Assembly (NCBI RefSeq): GCF_027594145.1
Contig: NZ_JAQFFK010000001.1
Span: forward strand, 496,001 to 560,000
Length of the DNA: 64,000 nt
Source: Methanococcoides alaskense
GTDB lineage: Archaea; Halobacteriota; Methanosarcinia; Methanosarcinales; Methanosarcinaceae
Direction of reading: 5' to 3'
The position numbers and the translations under genes are program-made. The notes under the pieces were generated by a model that worked only from the letters and a program-made list of their open reading frames with translations, searched no databases and was not told the origin of the DNA. Shown in pieces: positions 35,527-45,429 of this stretch (its first letter is position 1; each line of letters begins with the position of its first letter).

Positions 35527-38500
35527 TTACTTTCTATCTTTTTTATCCACATTTGAGAGAATGCCGGATTCTTCCAATTTCTTTATTTTTGCAGACACAT
35601 CTGACCTTGTAATCTCTACTTTTGGAATAAGTGTTTCAGTTGCTGAGCGATTTGCAATTGGTGATCTCCCTCTGCCATTTCCTACATCATTGATGTTTTC
35701 AGCTTTCATTTCTTCGATTAAGGCTGATACCTTTGCTCTTGTTTCGATGTGATAGCCTCTTTTTATTGCAACATAGGAAAGCGAGATCAGAATGAGGAGT
35801 GGTATTGCAAATAAGAGGAATCTAACAGAGGATCCTGACAAAGTACCTTCTATGTCATCTGAAACTTCAAGGGATGGGGAGGCTTTGCTTGCATCGGATG
35901 CAACATTTCCTTCAGTTAAAGAAGAAGCTTGAGTATCTGTAATGTCTGTTCCTTTTTGAACAGGTTCGATTATTGCAAATGGAGAAAATATTTCTCCAGA
36001 AGGTGTAGCTTCGTAATAGACATATGTTTCATCTTCACCTCTTTTTTCGGTAGGCAAAATATCCCATTTCTTATTTTTAAATACGCTCATCTTTACTGAA
36101 AATTCAGGTACACTGTTCTCTTTAAGCCAAGTTTTCTCTACTCTGAAACCAATGGATGAATCAGTAACCCTTTTTTCAAATCCGAAATCTCCTAACCAGA
36201 TATTGGTATTTTTATATACCCTTCCTTCTGGTGGTTTGGAAACAAGACTTGAGGTTGTATTAAGTGATTCGACTATTGCCTTAACATTACCAACGTTCAG
36301 ATCAGCTGTTACATTGATGTAAGTAATATCTATCATTTCATTGGTAAATGTGAAGCTTTTTTCTATATCTTTAATGATATGCATGCTTGTAACAGCTTTT
36401 TCTATGATATTCTCATAACTCTCACTGGTGACACTGCTTCCACCTCCACCTCCGCCTGAGCTGCTCGAACTGGTTGTATCAGTAGTAGGTGTTGATACTG
36501 TGATGAAGTTTGAAATAGAGGTAAAGTTGTCATATTTAGCATTGCTAACATTCAGAGATACGCTATAAGTTCCTGCAGCTAGATATGTATGGGATGGATG
36601 GCGGTCTGCTGAAGTATTACCATCACCAAAGTTCCAGAACCATTTGGTAGCGTTTATGGATCTATCCGTGAAGGATACTGGTAGTGGGTAGCTTCCGGTC
36701 ATTGGAGTCGCTACAAAACTGGCTATTGGCTTTGAAAGAGCAATGACTGTTATGTAATTTTCTATGAGAATGTAGTCTGTGCCATCATCATTGGACACGT
36801 TCAATGAAACGTTGTAAGTACCTGGAATTGTATATGTATGAACTGGACCAATTTCGATTGAAGTGTTACCATCTCCAAAGTCCCATTCTATATCTTTTGC
36901 ATTTGAAGAGTTATCTTCAAATTTAACCGAAAGTGGTTCTGTACCACTAGTTACGTTGGATGTAAAATCTGCAACTGGGGGTATGGGTGCTATCACATTA
37001 ATGAAATTAGTCTTGATGGCAATATCGCTATATCCATCGTTGGACACTGCCAAGCTAACCTCATATCTACCTGAGATTGAATAAGTGTGTATAGGATTTT
37101 TTACAAAGGACCAATTACCATCTCCAAAATTCCACGCCCATGTTTCAGCCACTGTAGATGTATCAGTGAATTGTACAACCAATGGCATTTTGCCTTCTCT
37201 TTTATCAGCCGTGAAATTTGCATTTGGAGGATTTTTAGTAGTTGCTGTATCTTTTGTCCACGATGAATTTATATTGCCTACAATGTCCACTGTTTTAGTA
37301 CTGAACTCATAGATTGTGTTGGTAGTTAGTCCGGTAACATTATAGAATGTTGTATCCTTTGACACATTAGCTATGAATCCATTGTTAACATAAATTGTCG
37401 TATGATTAAAATCGTCATCTAATGGATTGGTCCATGTCCAGGCGATCCATGTGGGTCCTCTGGCAAATTCTGATAGGTTGGTTACACTGGCTGGAGGGAG
37501 GGTGTTCATTGTGCTGGCACTATCATTTATCCAGGTCAAATTTATATTTCCGACATTGTCCACAGTATGTGTACTGATAATATGGCCTGTATTGTCGATA
37601 AATCCTGTAGCATTGTACGCTGTGCCGGTCACATTTGCTTTAAACACTCCATCCATATAGATCATTGTGTGGCTGAAGTCACTATCAAGTGGGTTAGTCC
37701 ACGTCCAGTTGATCCATGTAGGTCCGGTGGTATATTCTGATAGGCTGGATATGCTGAAGGGTGCAATTTCATCAGGGGCAACAATTGTATTTGCTGTATC
37801 ATTTGTCCACGATAAATTGATATTGCCAGTCAGGTCAACTGTTTTAGTACTGAACCCATATGTTGTGTTGGCAGTAAGTCCTGTTACATTATAGAAATTG
37901 GTCGTGTTAGATACGTTTGTCTTGAACATATTGTCAAGGTAGAGCATCGTATGATTGAAATCAGGGTCAATTGGATTGCTCCATGTCCAGTTTATCCATG
38001 TTGTTCCCCTGTCTGATGTAGCAAGATCAGTTACACTGAGTGGTGCGATCTCATCATTACTAAAAGGGCCGGATAAAACAATCGCAAATGGTTGTGATCC
38101 ATTAGGTACATTTGTACCATTTACTGTTACTGTGTACCATCCAGTTGAAGGGGATGAAAGTTCTACTTGTTCAACGTTGTTTGTATCATCTCCACCATTC
38201 CCTAAATAAGTGCCATCAGGACCGGTGACCACCATATCAAGATCGTTGACAAGATTCTTACCAACAAACGTTGCAGATGGTTTATCAGTCCATACTAAAG
38301 TGACCTTCAAAGGATGTGAGCTGTTATTAAGATGATAGCTTACATTCCACGAATCAGCCACATTCAGACTGATGTTATCATGGAATTGTACCTTTTGAGG
38401 CGATGTTGGGAAGAGTGATTTTTCCACATCCATCCGCCCCCATCCCTGTGAATTGGTCGACTGAGTTGTATTAGCTGCACCATTAATTAATGTTGCTTTC

Positions 38501-40044
38501 AGTAAGGCTGCAGTTGGGTAGATCGACTCATTATCAACATAATATTGCCTTACAAGAGCTGCGGTTCCGGCCGTTAAAGGAGTTGCCATACTTGTGCCAC
38601 TGTTATTTGCATAATAAGCATTTACAACACCCAATGAGTAGCTGGCACTGGGCATGCTCGATCTTGTAGAAATGATATATGTACCAGGTGCAACAATATC
38701 CGGCTTTATCCTTCCGTCATCAGTAGGTCCTTTACTGCTGAAGGATGCAATGTCATTGATGTTATCAGCTATTGGTCCCAGAGCAGGACGATAGTTTTCG
38801 GAAGCACCCACTGTGAGTGCATTTTTTGCAGTTCCAGGTGGAGTGCATGTTCCGGAAGATCCTCCTTCATTTCCTGCAGCAAATAATATCAGAAAATCAG
38901 GATTTTTCCACATAAAGTCATCAACATATTGAGATTGTGAAGTATAATTACCATAATCTGCTGAACTGTCACTACCCCAGCTATCGCTGTGAATCCGTGC
39001 ACCATCATCATATGCTTGCTGGAAGACCAATGTCAGATTTACAGGGAAATAAAGCCCTCCATTCGTAAAAGGACCGGGGCCATCATATTGCATTGATTGA
39101 AATACAAGCTGTGCTTTTGGTGCCATTCCTGCATACAGACCACTTGAGAGGGAGCCATTCCCCAGAACCGAACCTGCAACATGAGTTCCATGACCATGGT
39201 TATCTTCTCCCCCACTGTCATTGTAGCTATCCCACCATGAATGAATGGAAACAATGCGTCCTTCAAAGTCGTCATGCATAGAGGCATTATTAAATCCGGA
39301 ATCCAAGCCAGAATCTGCAACTGCCACGATTTGTCCGCTTCCCGTTAACCCATGTGTATTGCGTACATAGGAAACATTAGTAACATTGGCAGCAATATCG
39401 TTTAATAGAACAGGCTGAGAGTATTGTTCAATCCAGCTTACACCATTCAAAGATGCAATAGCAGAAACTTTCGTATTCGCGATAATAATTCTAATATGAT
39501 CACCGGAATCGTCAACAATTTCACCACCAAGATTGCTGATTTCATTTAATATTCGATCACTTTCATTTTCATCAAAGAGTATCACAACCACGTCTACCTG
39601 GCTGGATTTTTCAGAAATTAAAGAGAGACCTGGGTTAATTCGGTAAGATGTATCGTAATATCCAATCCATTGAACGGAATCTATAGTTTCAACTTCTGCT
39701 TTTACTGAAGTGTTCATTCGTATGATAAAAGCATTGTTCGGAACATAACTGAAAAGAGTAGCTCCTGTCCTGCTCACATCTCTTTTCCACTCTTCAAGGA
39801 TAGATCCTTTGAACTGAACAATATAGTAGTCTTCTGTTTCATTGGATGGCGATTCAATTGAACTGATGCTTGAAGGCGAATGTGAAGACGAAGGTAGTGT
39901 ATCTGTACTGAATTGTGCATTCTTAAGTAAGATATGATCTCCACTGGAATGTTCTTGCAAAGATACATCTAATGCCAATGCCGAAACTGAAAGCATTGCT
40001 GTAATTAACGTAACGATTATAATTTTTATGATCATGCCAGACAA
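35527..40044 (-). CDS. Membrane-anchored surface subtilase with FN3-like, PKD and PGF-pre-PGF domains
   Basis: A 1505-residue exported serine protease of family S8. After a signal peptide (about 1-25) and a propeptide-like region, the protease has Asp244 (VAVADSGLD), His285 (GHGTHVAG), oxyanion Asn392 (AAGNEGG) and Ser485 (SGTSMATP). Then come four FN3-like repeats marked by GPTWI.WTWTNP, three PKD domains with FGDGN, a Gly/Ser linker and a PGF-pre-PGF domain (about 1200-1380). A membrane helix at about 1405-1425 is followed by a tail of about 80 residues that should be cytoplasmic and ends with a winged-helix-like RSDVSAKIKKLEESGIL. TTG 40044 has GGTG five bases upstream; ATG 40035 is the alternative. 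Confidence 0.9.
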   Translation of the reverse strand: MSGMIIKIIIVTLITAMLSVSALALDVSLQEHSSGDHILLKNAQFSTDTLPSSSHSPSSISSIESPSNETEDYYIVQFKGSILEEWKRDVSRTGATLFSYVPNNAFIIRMNTSVKAEVETIDSVQWIGYYDTSYRINPGLSLISEKSSQVDVVVILFDENESDRILNEISNLGGEIVDDSGDHIRIIIANTKVSAIASLNGVSWIEQYSQPVLLNDIAANVTNVSYVRNTHGLTGSGQIVAVADSGLDSGFNNASMHDDFEGRIVSIHSWWDSYNDSGGEDNHGHGTHVAGSVLGNGSLSSGLYAGMAPKAQLVFQSMQYDGPGPFTNGGLYFPVNLTLVFQQAYDDGARIHSDSWGSDSSADYGNYTSQSQYVDDFMWKNPDFLILFAAGNEGGSSGTCTPPGTAKNALTVGASENYRPALGPIADNINDIASFSSKGPTDDGRIKPDIVAPGTYIISTRSSMPSASYSLGVVNAYYANNSGTSMATPLTAGTAALVRQYYVDNESIYPTAALLKATLINGAANTTQSTNSQGWGRMDVEKSLFPTSPQKVQFHDNISLNVADSWNVSYHLNNSSHPLKVTLVWTDKPSATFVGKNLVNDLDMVVTGPDGTYLGNGGDDTNNVEQVELSSPSTGWYTVTVNGTNVPNGSQPFAIVLSGPFSNDEIAPLSVTDLATSDRGTTWINWTWSNPIDPDFNHTMLYLDNMFKTNVSNTTNFYNVTGLTANTTYGFSTKTVDLTGNINLSWTNDTANTIVAPDEIAPFSISSLSEYTTGPTWINWTWTNPLDSDFSHTMIYMDGVFKANVTGTAYNATGFIDNTGHIISTHTVDNVGNINLTWINDSASTMNTLPPASVTNLSEFARGPTWIAWTWTNPLDDDFNHTTIYVNNGFIANVSKDTTFYNVTGLTTNTIYEFSTKTVDIVGNINSSWTKDTATTKNPPNANFTADKREGKMPLVVQFTDTSTVAETWAWNFGDGNWSFVKNPIHTYSISGRYEVSLAVSNDGYSDIAIKTNFINVIAPIPPVADFTSNVTSGTEPLSVKFEDNSSNAKDIEWDFGDGNTSIEIGPVHTYTIPGTYNVSLNVSNDDGTDYILIENYITVIALSKPIASFVATPMTGSYPLPVSFTDRSINATKWFWNFGDGNTSADRHPSHTYLAAGTYSVSLNVSNAKYDNFTSISNFITVSTPTTDTTSSSSSGGGGGGSSVTSESYENIIEKAVTSMHIIKDIEKSFTFTNEMIDITYINVTADLNVGNVKAIVESLNTTSSLVSKPPEGRVYKNTNIWLGDFGFEKRVTDSSIGFRVEKTWLKENSVPEFSVKMSVFKNKKWDILPTEKRGEDETYVYYEATPSGEIFSPFAIIEPVQKGTDITDTQASSLTEGNVASDASKASPSLEVSDDIEGTLSGSSVRFLLFAIPLLILISLSYVAIKRGYHIETRAKVSALIEEMKAENINDVGNGRGRSPIANRSATETLIPKVEITRSDVSAKIKKLEESGILSNVDKKDRK

Positions 40045-40349
40045 ATTAACACCACTTTTTCAGCCTTCAAACCTTTTCACACATATAATTTGAAGTTTTT
40101 TCTATATTATCAAAAATCAGTCTTCTTAGCTAATTACTTATATAGTCAATAGCTTATATATAACTTACTATAAAAATATATACAGATGATTATACTCATG
40201 ATGATGTAGTATGCATTAATTTATATACTTCTTCACAAATTTATACAATTTGTCTTAAGTAATCAAAAATTCTCATCTTTATTTGTGTTCATTGAGCTTT
40301 TAAAACAAAACCAAAAAGAATATTACATGACAGATACACATGAATAGTT
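40045..40349. other. Divergent promoter region, very AT-rich
   Basis: No gene is seen. The region separates the subtilase (minus) from the P-type ATPase (plus) and contains several TATA-like runs, for example around 40138-40185. The true promoters cannot be chosen by eye. The ATPase start has no strong ribosome site, but GTTATG follows GAATA, so a weak initiation is likely. Confidence 0.4.
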
Positions 40350-43013
40350 ATGAGTGGGGAAGTGAAATGGCAGCATGTACCTGTGGATGAGGTTCTTGCA
40401 TTACTTGAGACCGATAGAGAGGGACTTACTGCCGAAGAGGCACAACTTCGTCTTTCAAAATATGGTTTTAATGAGGTCGAACTAAAGAAAAAGGAAAGTT
40501 CTATCCATCGTTTTGCAAGGCAGTTCGCAAGCCCTCTTATCTATGTTCTGCTTCTGGCAGCACTTGTCACTTTTTTGCTCCGGGAGTATGCTGATACGAG
40601 TGTAATACTCGGAGTGGTTCTCGCAAATGGTGTCATCGGATTTATTCAGGAAAGAAAAGCAGAAAATGCCCTTGAATCCCTTGCAAAGATGCTGGTCCCT
40701 GAGACAAGTATACTAAGGGAAGGGCAAAGACTGATAGTGCCCAGCAGGGAACTCGTAGTGGGTGATGTCGTTCTAATGGACACAGGAGACCGAATTCCTG
40801 CTGACCTTCGACTTATACATAAAAAAAATCTTCACATCGATGAATCAATGCTTACCGGAGAATCCACAGCTGTTGAGAAATATACAGATGCTATTGAAAC
40901 TAAGAACCTACCACTTGCCGAACGAAAAAATATCGCTTTTGCAGGCACACTTGTAACTCAGGGAAACGGCATAGGTGTTGTAATAGCAACTGCTTCTGAC
41001 AGTGAGATCGGAAAGATCTCGGAGCTGATAAAAAAGACAAAAAAGCTCTCCACGCCTCTTGTAAGAACGATAGACAATATGGGCAAAAACCTTGCTTTCG
41101 TAATTATTTTGGTTGCGATACTGACATTTGTAATTGGTAAGCTTCAGGGACTTGATAATCTTGATCTCTTTTTTGCTTCTGTGAGCCTGGCAGTAGCAGC
41201 AATTCCAGAGGGATTGCCCGCACTCATCACGATCACACTCGCTATTGGAATAAAAAAGATGGCAGACCGAAATGCCATTATTCGTGCAATGCCAGCTGTC
41301 GAAAGTCTTGGATCAGCAACGGTGATCTGTTCGGATAAGACAGGTACACTCACAAAGAACGAGATGACCGTCCGGAAGATATACACGGATGAAGGTATGT
41401 TCAGTGTTACTGGTCTCGGATATGAGCCAGAGGGTGATATCGAACTTAATGGGAAGAAAATAGATCCCTTTGATCATCGGGCATTGCTTGGAACATTAAA
41501 AGCAGGTGCACTTTGTAATGATGCTTATCTGCGTGAAGAGGGAGGTATTGACGGCGATCCTACTGAAGGAGCACTTCTGGTTTCAGCATCCAAGGCTGAT
41601 AAGTTCTATATTCCCAGGATCGATGAGATCCCTTTTGAATCCGAAAAAAGGTTCATGGCAACACTTCATCAGGATGATGCTGGAAACTCGTGGGTATATG
41701 TAAAAGGTTCTCCTGAGATCATCACCAAACTTTCCAGTATGCAATTCAATGGAAAGGACTTCTCAAGGATGGATTCTGAAAAGATACTTCTTGTTGCCGA
41801 AGACATGGCATCTGAAGGTCTTAGGGTCATTGCAACTTCATATCGGAAGCTTGAAAGAGGGAAGACCGAACTTGAAGATGCTGATATTGATAAACTCATC
41901 TTCCTCGGATTGCAGGGTATGATCGATCCGCCAAGGGAAGAAGTAAAGCAGTCGATCTTCAAGTGTAATAATGCTGGTATCAGAGTTATAATGATCACGG
42001 GAGATCATATCAAAACTGCTCACACCATTGCAAGACAGCTTGGAATACGTACAGAAGGAGCATTGTCGGGCAGTGATATTGAAATAATGACCGATGAAGA
42101 GCTTATAAGAGTATTAAGGTCAGTCTCTGTTTTTGCAAGAACCTCTCCTGAAGATAAATCTCGGATAGTCGGGTTATTAAAGCAGGAAGGCGAAGTTGTC
42201 GCAGTTACAGGGGACGGTATCAATGATGCGCCTGCACTTGGAAATGCTGACATCGGGGTTGCAATGGGACGTTCTGGGACCGAAGTTGCAAAAGAAGCAG
42301 CTGACATGGTCCTTGCGGATGATAATTTTTCATCCATTGTGAATGCGGTAGAAGAAGGCAGGAATGTCTATAACAAGATACAAAAGGTGATCCTCTGGAC
42401 ATTACCCACGAACGCTGCAGAAGGATTGGTGATCTTAGCTGCGGTTCTACTAGGTTTTGCAGCTCCACCACTATTGCCATTACACATCCTGTGGATAAAT
42501 ACCGTAACGGCGTTGGGGCTTGGAGTTCCTATGACGGTCGAACCTATGGAGAAGGGACTCCTCAATAGACCACCAAGGCCACAAAAAGAGCCACTGCTTC
42601 TTCCAATTATCAAAAGAAGGATAATCACTGTTGCATTACTAGTGGTCACTGCTACTTTCCTGCTATACATCTTCAATATCAATAATGGTATGGATATCAA
42701 TACTTCACAGACAATAGCGTTGAATACTATCGTATTTTTCGAGATATTCTACCTTTTTAATTGCAAATCCATTTATGAGAATGTCTTTGGCCAGATGTTC
42801 TCAAATAGATATATGCTTCTTGGGATCTCTATCGTGATCGGTTTACAGATGTTCATCACTTACAACCCTACGATGAACATTATCATGAGAACAAGTCCTA
42901 TCAGGCTTATTGATTGGGTTGTGATAATAATAATTGCAAGTTCCATCTTCTTTTTGATAGAACTGGAAAAATTCATACAGAAAAATAGGGATAAGAAACA
43001 AATCAAGAAATAA
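40350..43013 (+). CDS. P-type cation-transporting ATPase (P2 type)
   Basis: An 887-residue ion pump. Seen are the actuator motif TGES (169-172), phosphorylation site SDKTGTLT with Asp329, KGSPE in the nucleotide domain, TGDGINDAPAL, and about ten membrane helices. TM4 has AAIPEGLPA, as in calcium pumps. In TM6 the site that is N-x-x-T-D in SERCA reads NTVTAL, so the aspartate ligand is missing; related archaeal and bacterial pumps share this, and the cation (Ca, Mg, Na or other) cannot be stated. It is monocistronic; a stem GAGGGT/ACCCTC at 43022-43039 follows. Confidence 0.9.
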   Translation: MSGEVKWQHVPVDEVLALLETDREGLTAEEAQLRLSKYGFNEVELKKKESSIHRFARQFASPLIYVLLLAALVTFLLREYADTSVILGVVLANGVIGFIQERKAENALESLAKMLVPETSILREGQRLIVPSRELVVGDVVLMDTGDRIPADLRLIHKKNLHIDESMLTGESTAVEKYTDAIETKNLPLAERKNIAFAGTLVTQGNGIGVVIATASDSEIGKISELIKKTKKLSTPLVRTIDNMGKNLAFVIILVAILTFVIGKLQGLDNLDLFFASVSLAVAAIPEGLPALITITLAIGIKKMADRNAIIRAMPAVESLGSATVICSDKTGTLTKNEMTVRKIYTDEGMFSVTGLGYEPEGDIELNGKKIDPFDHRALLGTLKAGALCNDAYLREEGGIDGDPTEGALLVSASKADKFYIPRIDEIPFESEKRFMATLHQDDAGNSWVYVKGSPEIITKLSSMQFNGKDFSRMDSEKILLVAEDMASEGLRVIATSYRKLERGKTELEDADIDKLIFLGLQGMIDPPREEVKQSIFKCNNAGIRVIMITGDHIKTAHTIARQLGIRTEGALSGSDIEIMTDEELIRVLRSVSVFARTSPEDKSRIVGLLKQEGEVVAVTGDGINDAPALGNADIGVAMGRSGTEVAKEAADMVLADDNFSSIVNAVEEGRNVYNKIQKVILWTLPTNAAEGLVILAAVLLGFAAPPLLPLHILWINTVTALGLGVPMTVEPMEKGLLNRPPRPQKEPLLLPIIKRRIITVALLVVTATFLLYIFNINNGMDINTSQTIALNTIVFFEIFYLFNCKSIYENVFGQMFSNRYMLLGISIVIGLQMFITYNPTMNIIMRTSPIRLIDWVVIIIIASSIFFLIELEKFIQKNRDKKQIKK

Positions 43014-43078
43014 TGAAATGAGAGGGTTGTCTGACCCTCAATCCTCATCACCACAGCAGCTACAGGAAATATTTCCTT

Positions 43079-43369
43079 TCATGATCCTTTCCAGTCTCCC
43101 AGGACATCATGTGTCCAACAATCATCCGCCCCTGCTGCCTCCCTCATAACAAGAGCGAAAATGTAGAATAATTCTTTAGCTGTAGCTCCCGCTTCCAGAG
43201 CATCTTTAAAGTGCTTTAGGACACATGGTTTTTACCTTGCTTTGTTGGAAAGGGCAAAACAGATGAACTGGTATGTTTTCTCATCTATCGTTCGATTTTC
43301 AGCATACAAATTATCGATCTCATCCAGCTTTTCCGTAAATTCCGGGAAAAATTCTTCTAACATTCTCAT
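43079..43369 (-). pseudogene. Carboxymuconolactone-decarboxylase-like gene with internal stop
   Basis: Read from ATG 43369, the frame gives MRMLEEFFPEFTEKLDEI, then FICFALSNKAR, a TAA stop (43232-43234, codon 46), then KPCVLKHFKDALEAGATAKEL and FALVMREAAGADDCWTHDV, ending at TGA 43079-43081. This is a complete small CMD/AhpD-like protein of 96 codons, with the C-x-x-x-H active-site pattern right after the stop. A single T-to-A change would turn a leucine codon into TAA, so the lesion is minimal. TAA is not the codon read as pyrrolysine, so it is judged a true nonsense mutation. Another, intact CMD protein is at 61076. Confidence 0.75.
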
Positions 43370-43606
43370 TTCGATCCACATCCATACATTTTTGCATTAA
43401 TGTTCTGATATTACCAGAACATCGGATGAAAATGAAACTTAAGGGCACTTAAAAGAAAAAATGATCAAATCGTGCTGAATAAAATAAAAAGACTTAAAGT
43501 AAAACAATAAGATATTGTCTAAAATAGAGATGAATATCAGAAAAAGAGGATGGCAGTAAGATAAATCTAATATGCCATCTACTCAATAATTCTGAAAAAA
43601 AGAGAA

Positions 43607-43738
43607 TTACTTCTTCTTTAGTTTTGCAAGTTTCTTCTTTGCAGCAGCATCGCCTGAGGATGCCTTTGCTTCAAGTCCTTCTATTTTCTCTTTTTTCTTG
43701 CCACTTTTCCTTGCTATATCCTTTTTAGACATTGCCAT
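43607..43738 (-). CDS. Small basic lysine-rich protein
   Basis: A 43-residue protein, MAMSKKDIARKSGKKKEK at the start and AAKKKLAKLKKK at the end, with a short acidic centre (EGLEAKASSGD). More than a third of residues are lysine. Such peptides occur as nucleic-acid or ribosome-associated proteins, but no family is recognised. A second ATG at 43732 is equally possible as start. It is separated from neighbours by more than 100 bases on both sides. Confidence 0.6.
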   Translation of the reverse strand: MAMSKKDIARKSGKKKEKIEGLEAKASSGDAAAKKKLAKLKKK

Positions 43739-43844
43739 AGAAGCTCTTTTTTGCAGCCTATACTATATAAAATGATGCCAGTAGAGAATTAATAAGGATG
43801 TAACGTTCAGAAGCCTTATAATTCAAAAACTGGCAATATATAAT

Positions 43845-44678
43845 GTGAATAAATATGAGATCACTACACTTGGTAGAAAACTGGACCTGGAATATCCAAA
43901 TAATCGCCTGATAATCCAGTTAGCAACTCTTGTAACAATTTCAGCTCTTGTATTCTACCTCATCATAACCAGAGAAATTTCTATCTCATTTGTCTATGGC
44001 ATAAAAGCAGGGATAACAACATTCCTGCTCTGGGCGATCTCAAGGGAAATTGATCCTGACCATGAGTCGGCAGCTTTCATTCCGGTTATATTTACCCTGC
44101 TGCATGTGATCATTTACGGGCTACACCCAATCTTTCCTTTAACTTGGTTCTTATTGTTACTAAGACTGGTAAACAGATCTACAGGTGCAAAGGCTGGTAT
44201 TATAGACTCTTTAGCCATTCTTTCCATTGGAGCTTTTCTTACATATCAGTTAAGCTGGGTATTTGGGACGATCTCAGCACTCGGTTTTTTTCTTGACGGA
44301 AAGCTATCCCCGCCATACAGAAGTCACCTCATACCTGCAGTACTATTGCTCCTCTGTTCTGGTCTTGCCCTGATGCACGAAAGTACTGATGTGGTCATGG
44401 ACATATCCCTGTTGAAAATAGTTACCTTCACTGTTATGATCCTACTTGCTCTACCGCTGGTCACTAACAAAGCTCCTATCATTAGTATCGGTGACAGGAC
44501 AGGAGAAAGACTGGATGGACAGAGGATAAAAGCAACGCAACTGCTGGCTTTATTCAGCGTAGCTGCATTTATGCTATTCTCAACTGCCAGTGATGGGCTT
44601 TGGCCGCTCGTATGGACCATACCAGTAAGTGCTGGTCTGTACAAGGTATTACTGGAGAAAAAGCAGATGCGAACATAA
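43845..44678 (+). CDS. Polytopic membrane protein of unknown function
   Basis: A 277-residue protein with about eight hydrophobic segments starting near residue 24. Charged motifs between helices are ISREIDPDHESAAF (about 64-77) and SIGDRTGERLDGQRIKATQ (about 215-233), the latter likely cytoplasmic. No transporter or enzyme family is recognised. The start is GTG 43845. It precedes the LysE gene by about 100 bases on the same strand, but a shared transcript is uncertain. Confidence 0.6.
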   Translation: MNKYEITTLGRKLDLEYPNNRLIIQLATLVTISALVFYLIITREISISFVYGIKAGITTFLLWAISREIDPDHESAAFIPVIFTLLHVIIYGLHPIFPLTWFLLLLRLVNRSTGAKAGIIDSLAILSIGAFLTYQLSWVFGTISALGFFLDGKLSPPYRSHLIPAVLLLLCSGLALMHESTDVVMDISLLKIVTFTVMILLALPLVTNKAPIISIGDRTGERLDGQRIKATQLLALFSVAAFMLFSTASDGLWPLVWTIPVSAGLYKVLLEKKQMRT

Positions 44679-44784
44679 AGCATTATAATATGATGACAAC
44701 AGCTTAATATGGCATGCATTATACATAGTGCATATATTATATTTATCGTCATATTATATAATTTATTTTATTTAGGGTGATGTT

Positions 44785-45429
44785 ATGATAGAACTTCTCA
44801 AAGCTCTGGCACTGGGATTTACGATAGGGATCTCAGCTGCACTAATTCCTGGTCCAATGATGTTCGCCACTGTTGGCATATCACTCGAAAAAGGATGGCG
44901 TGCAGGTCCATTTGTATTTCTTGGGCATTCAATGGTAGAACTGGCAGTTATCCTATTGGTCATTGCAGGAGCTTCTTCTTTCATAAGTGACTCTACAATT
45001 GGCTACATATCAATATTGGGTGGTATTGTAATGATCATTTTTGGGCTTGTCATTCTAAAAAGTGCCAAAAGCGTTTCAAATATCAATATCGCTGAATCTG
45101 CCAAAAAATTCAAATCAGTAGGTCCGGTGTCTGCGGGCATCCTTACCACAGCACTAAATCCTGCATTTATTTTATGGTGGCTCACTGCCGGAAGTGCTAT
45201 TATATTGCAAGAATATCTCTTTGGTATACTGGCCATAGTTGCGTTCATGATCGGTCACTGGCTTGCAGACTTCAGTTTCCTTCTAACTGTTGCATCATCG
45301 ACATCTAAAGGAAAATACCTCTTCTCAGAAAGGACACACAGAAGGATACTATATTTTTGCAGTGTTTTCCTCATGATATTCGGGGTCTGGTTCATATCGA
45401 ACTACAACAACCTATCTTCATTTGTGTGA
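44785..45429 (+). CDS. LysE/RhtB-family exporter
   Basis: A 214-residue membrane protein with six hydrophobic segments. LysE features are the N-terminal ALGFTIGISAALIPGPMMFATVG, with the conserved PGP, GWRAGPFVFLGHSMVE, and TALNPAFILWWLTAG in the second half. The family exports amino acids or similar small molecules; the substrate is unknown. Its stop codon coincides with the right end of the TnpB element, so the last residues may have been altered by that insertion. Confidence 0.85.
   Translation: MIELLKALALGFTIGISAALIPGPMMFATVGISLEKGWRAGPFVFLGHSMVELAVILLVIAGASSFISDSTIGYISILGGIVMIIFGLVILKSAKSVSNINIAESAKKFKSVGPVSAGILTTALNPAFILWWLTAGSAIILQEYLFGILAIVAFMIGHWLADFSFLLTVASSTSKGKYLFSERTHRRILYFCSVFLMIFGVWFISNYNNLSSFV

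Noticed and set aside
35527..40044. Repeated FN3-like and PKD modules taken as a DNA repeat array or CRISPR-like structure
   Set aside because: The repeats are imperfect, about 85 codons long and in one continuous frame; they are protein domains.
43232..43234. Stop in the CMD-like gene as a recoded pyrrolysine codon
   Set aside because: The codon is TAA, not TAG, so pyrrolysine decoding does not apply.
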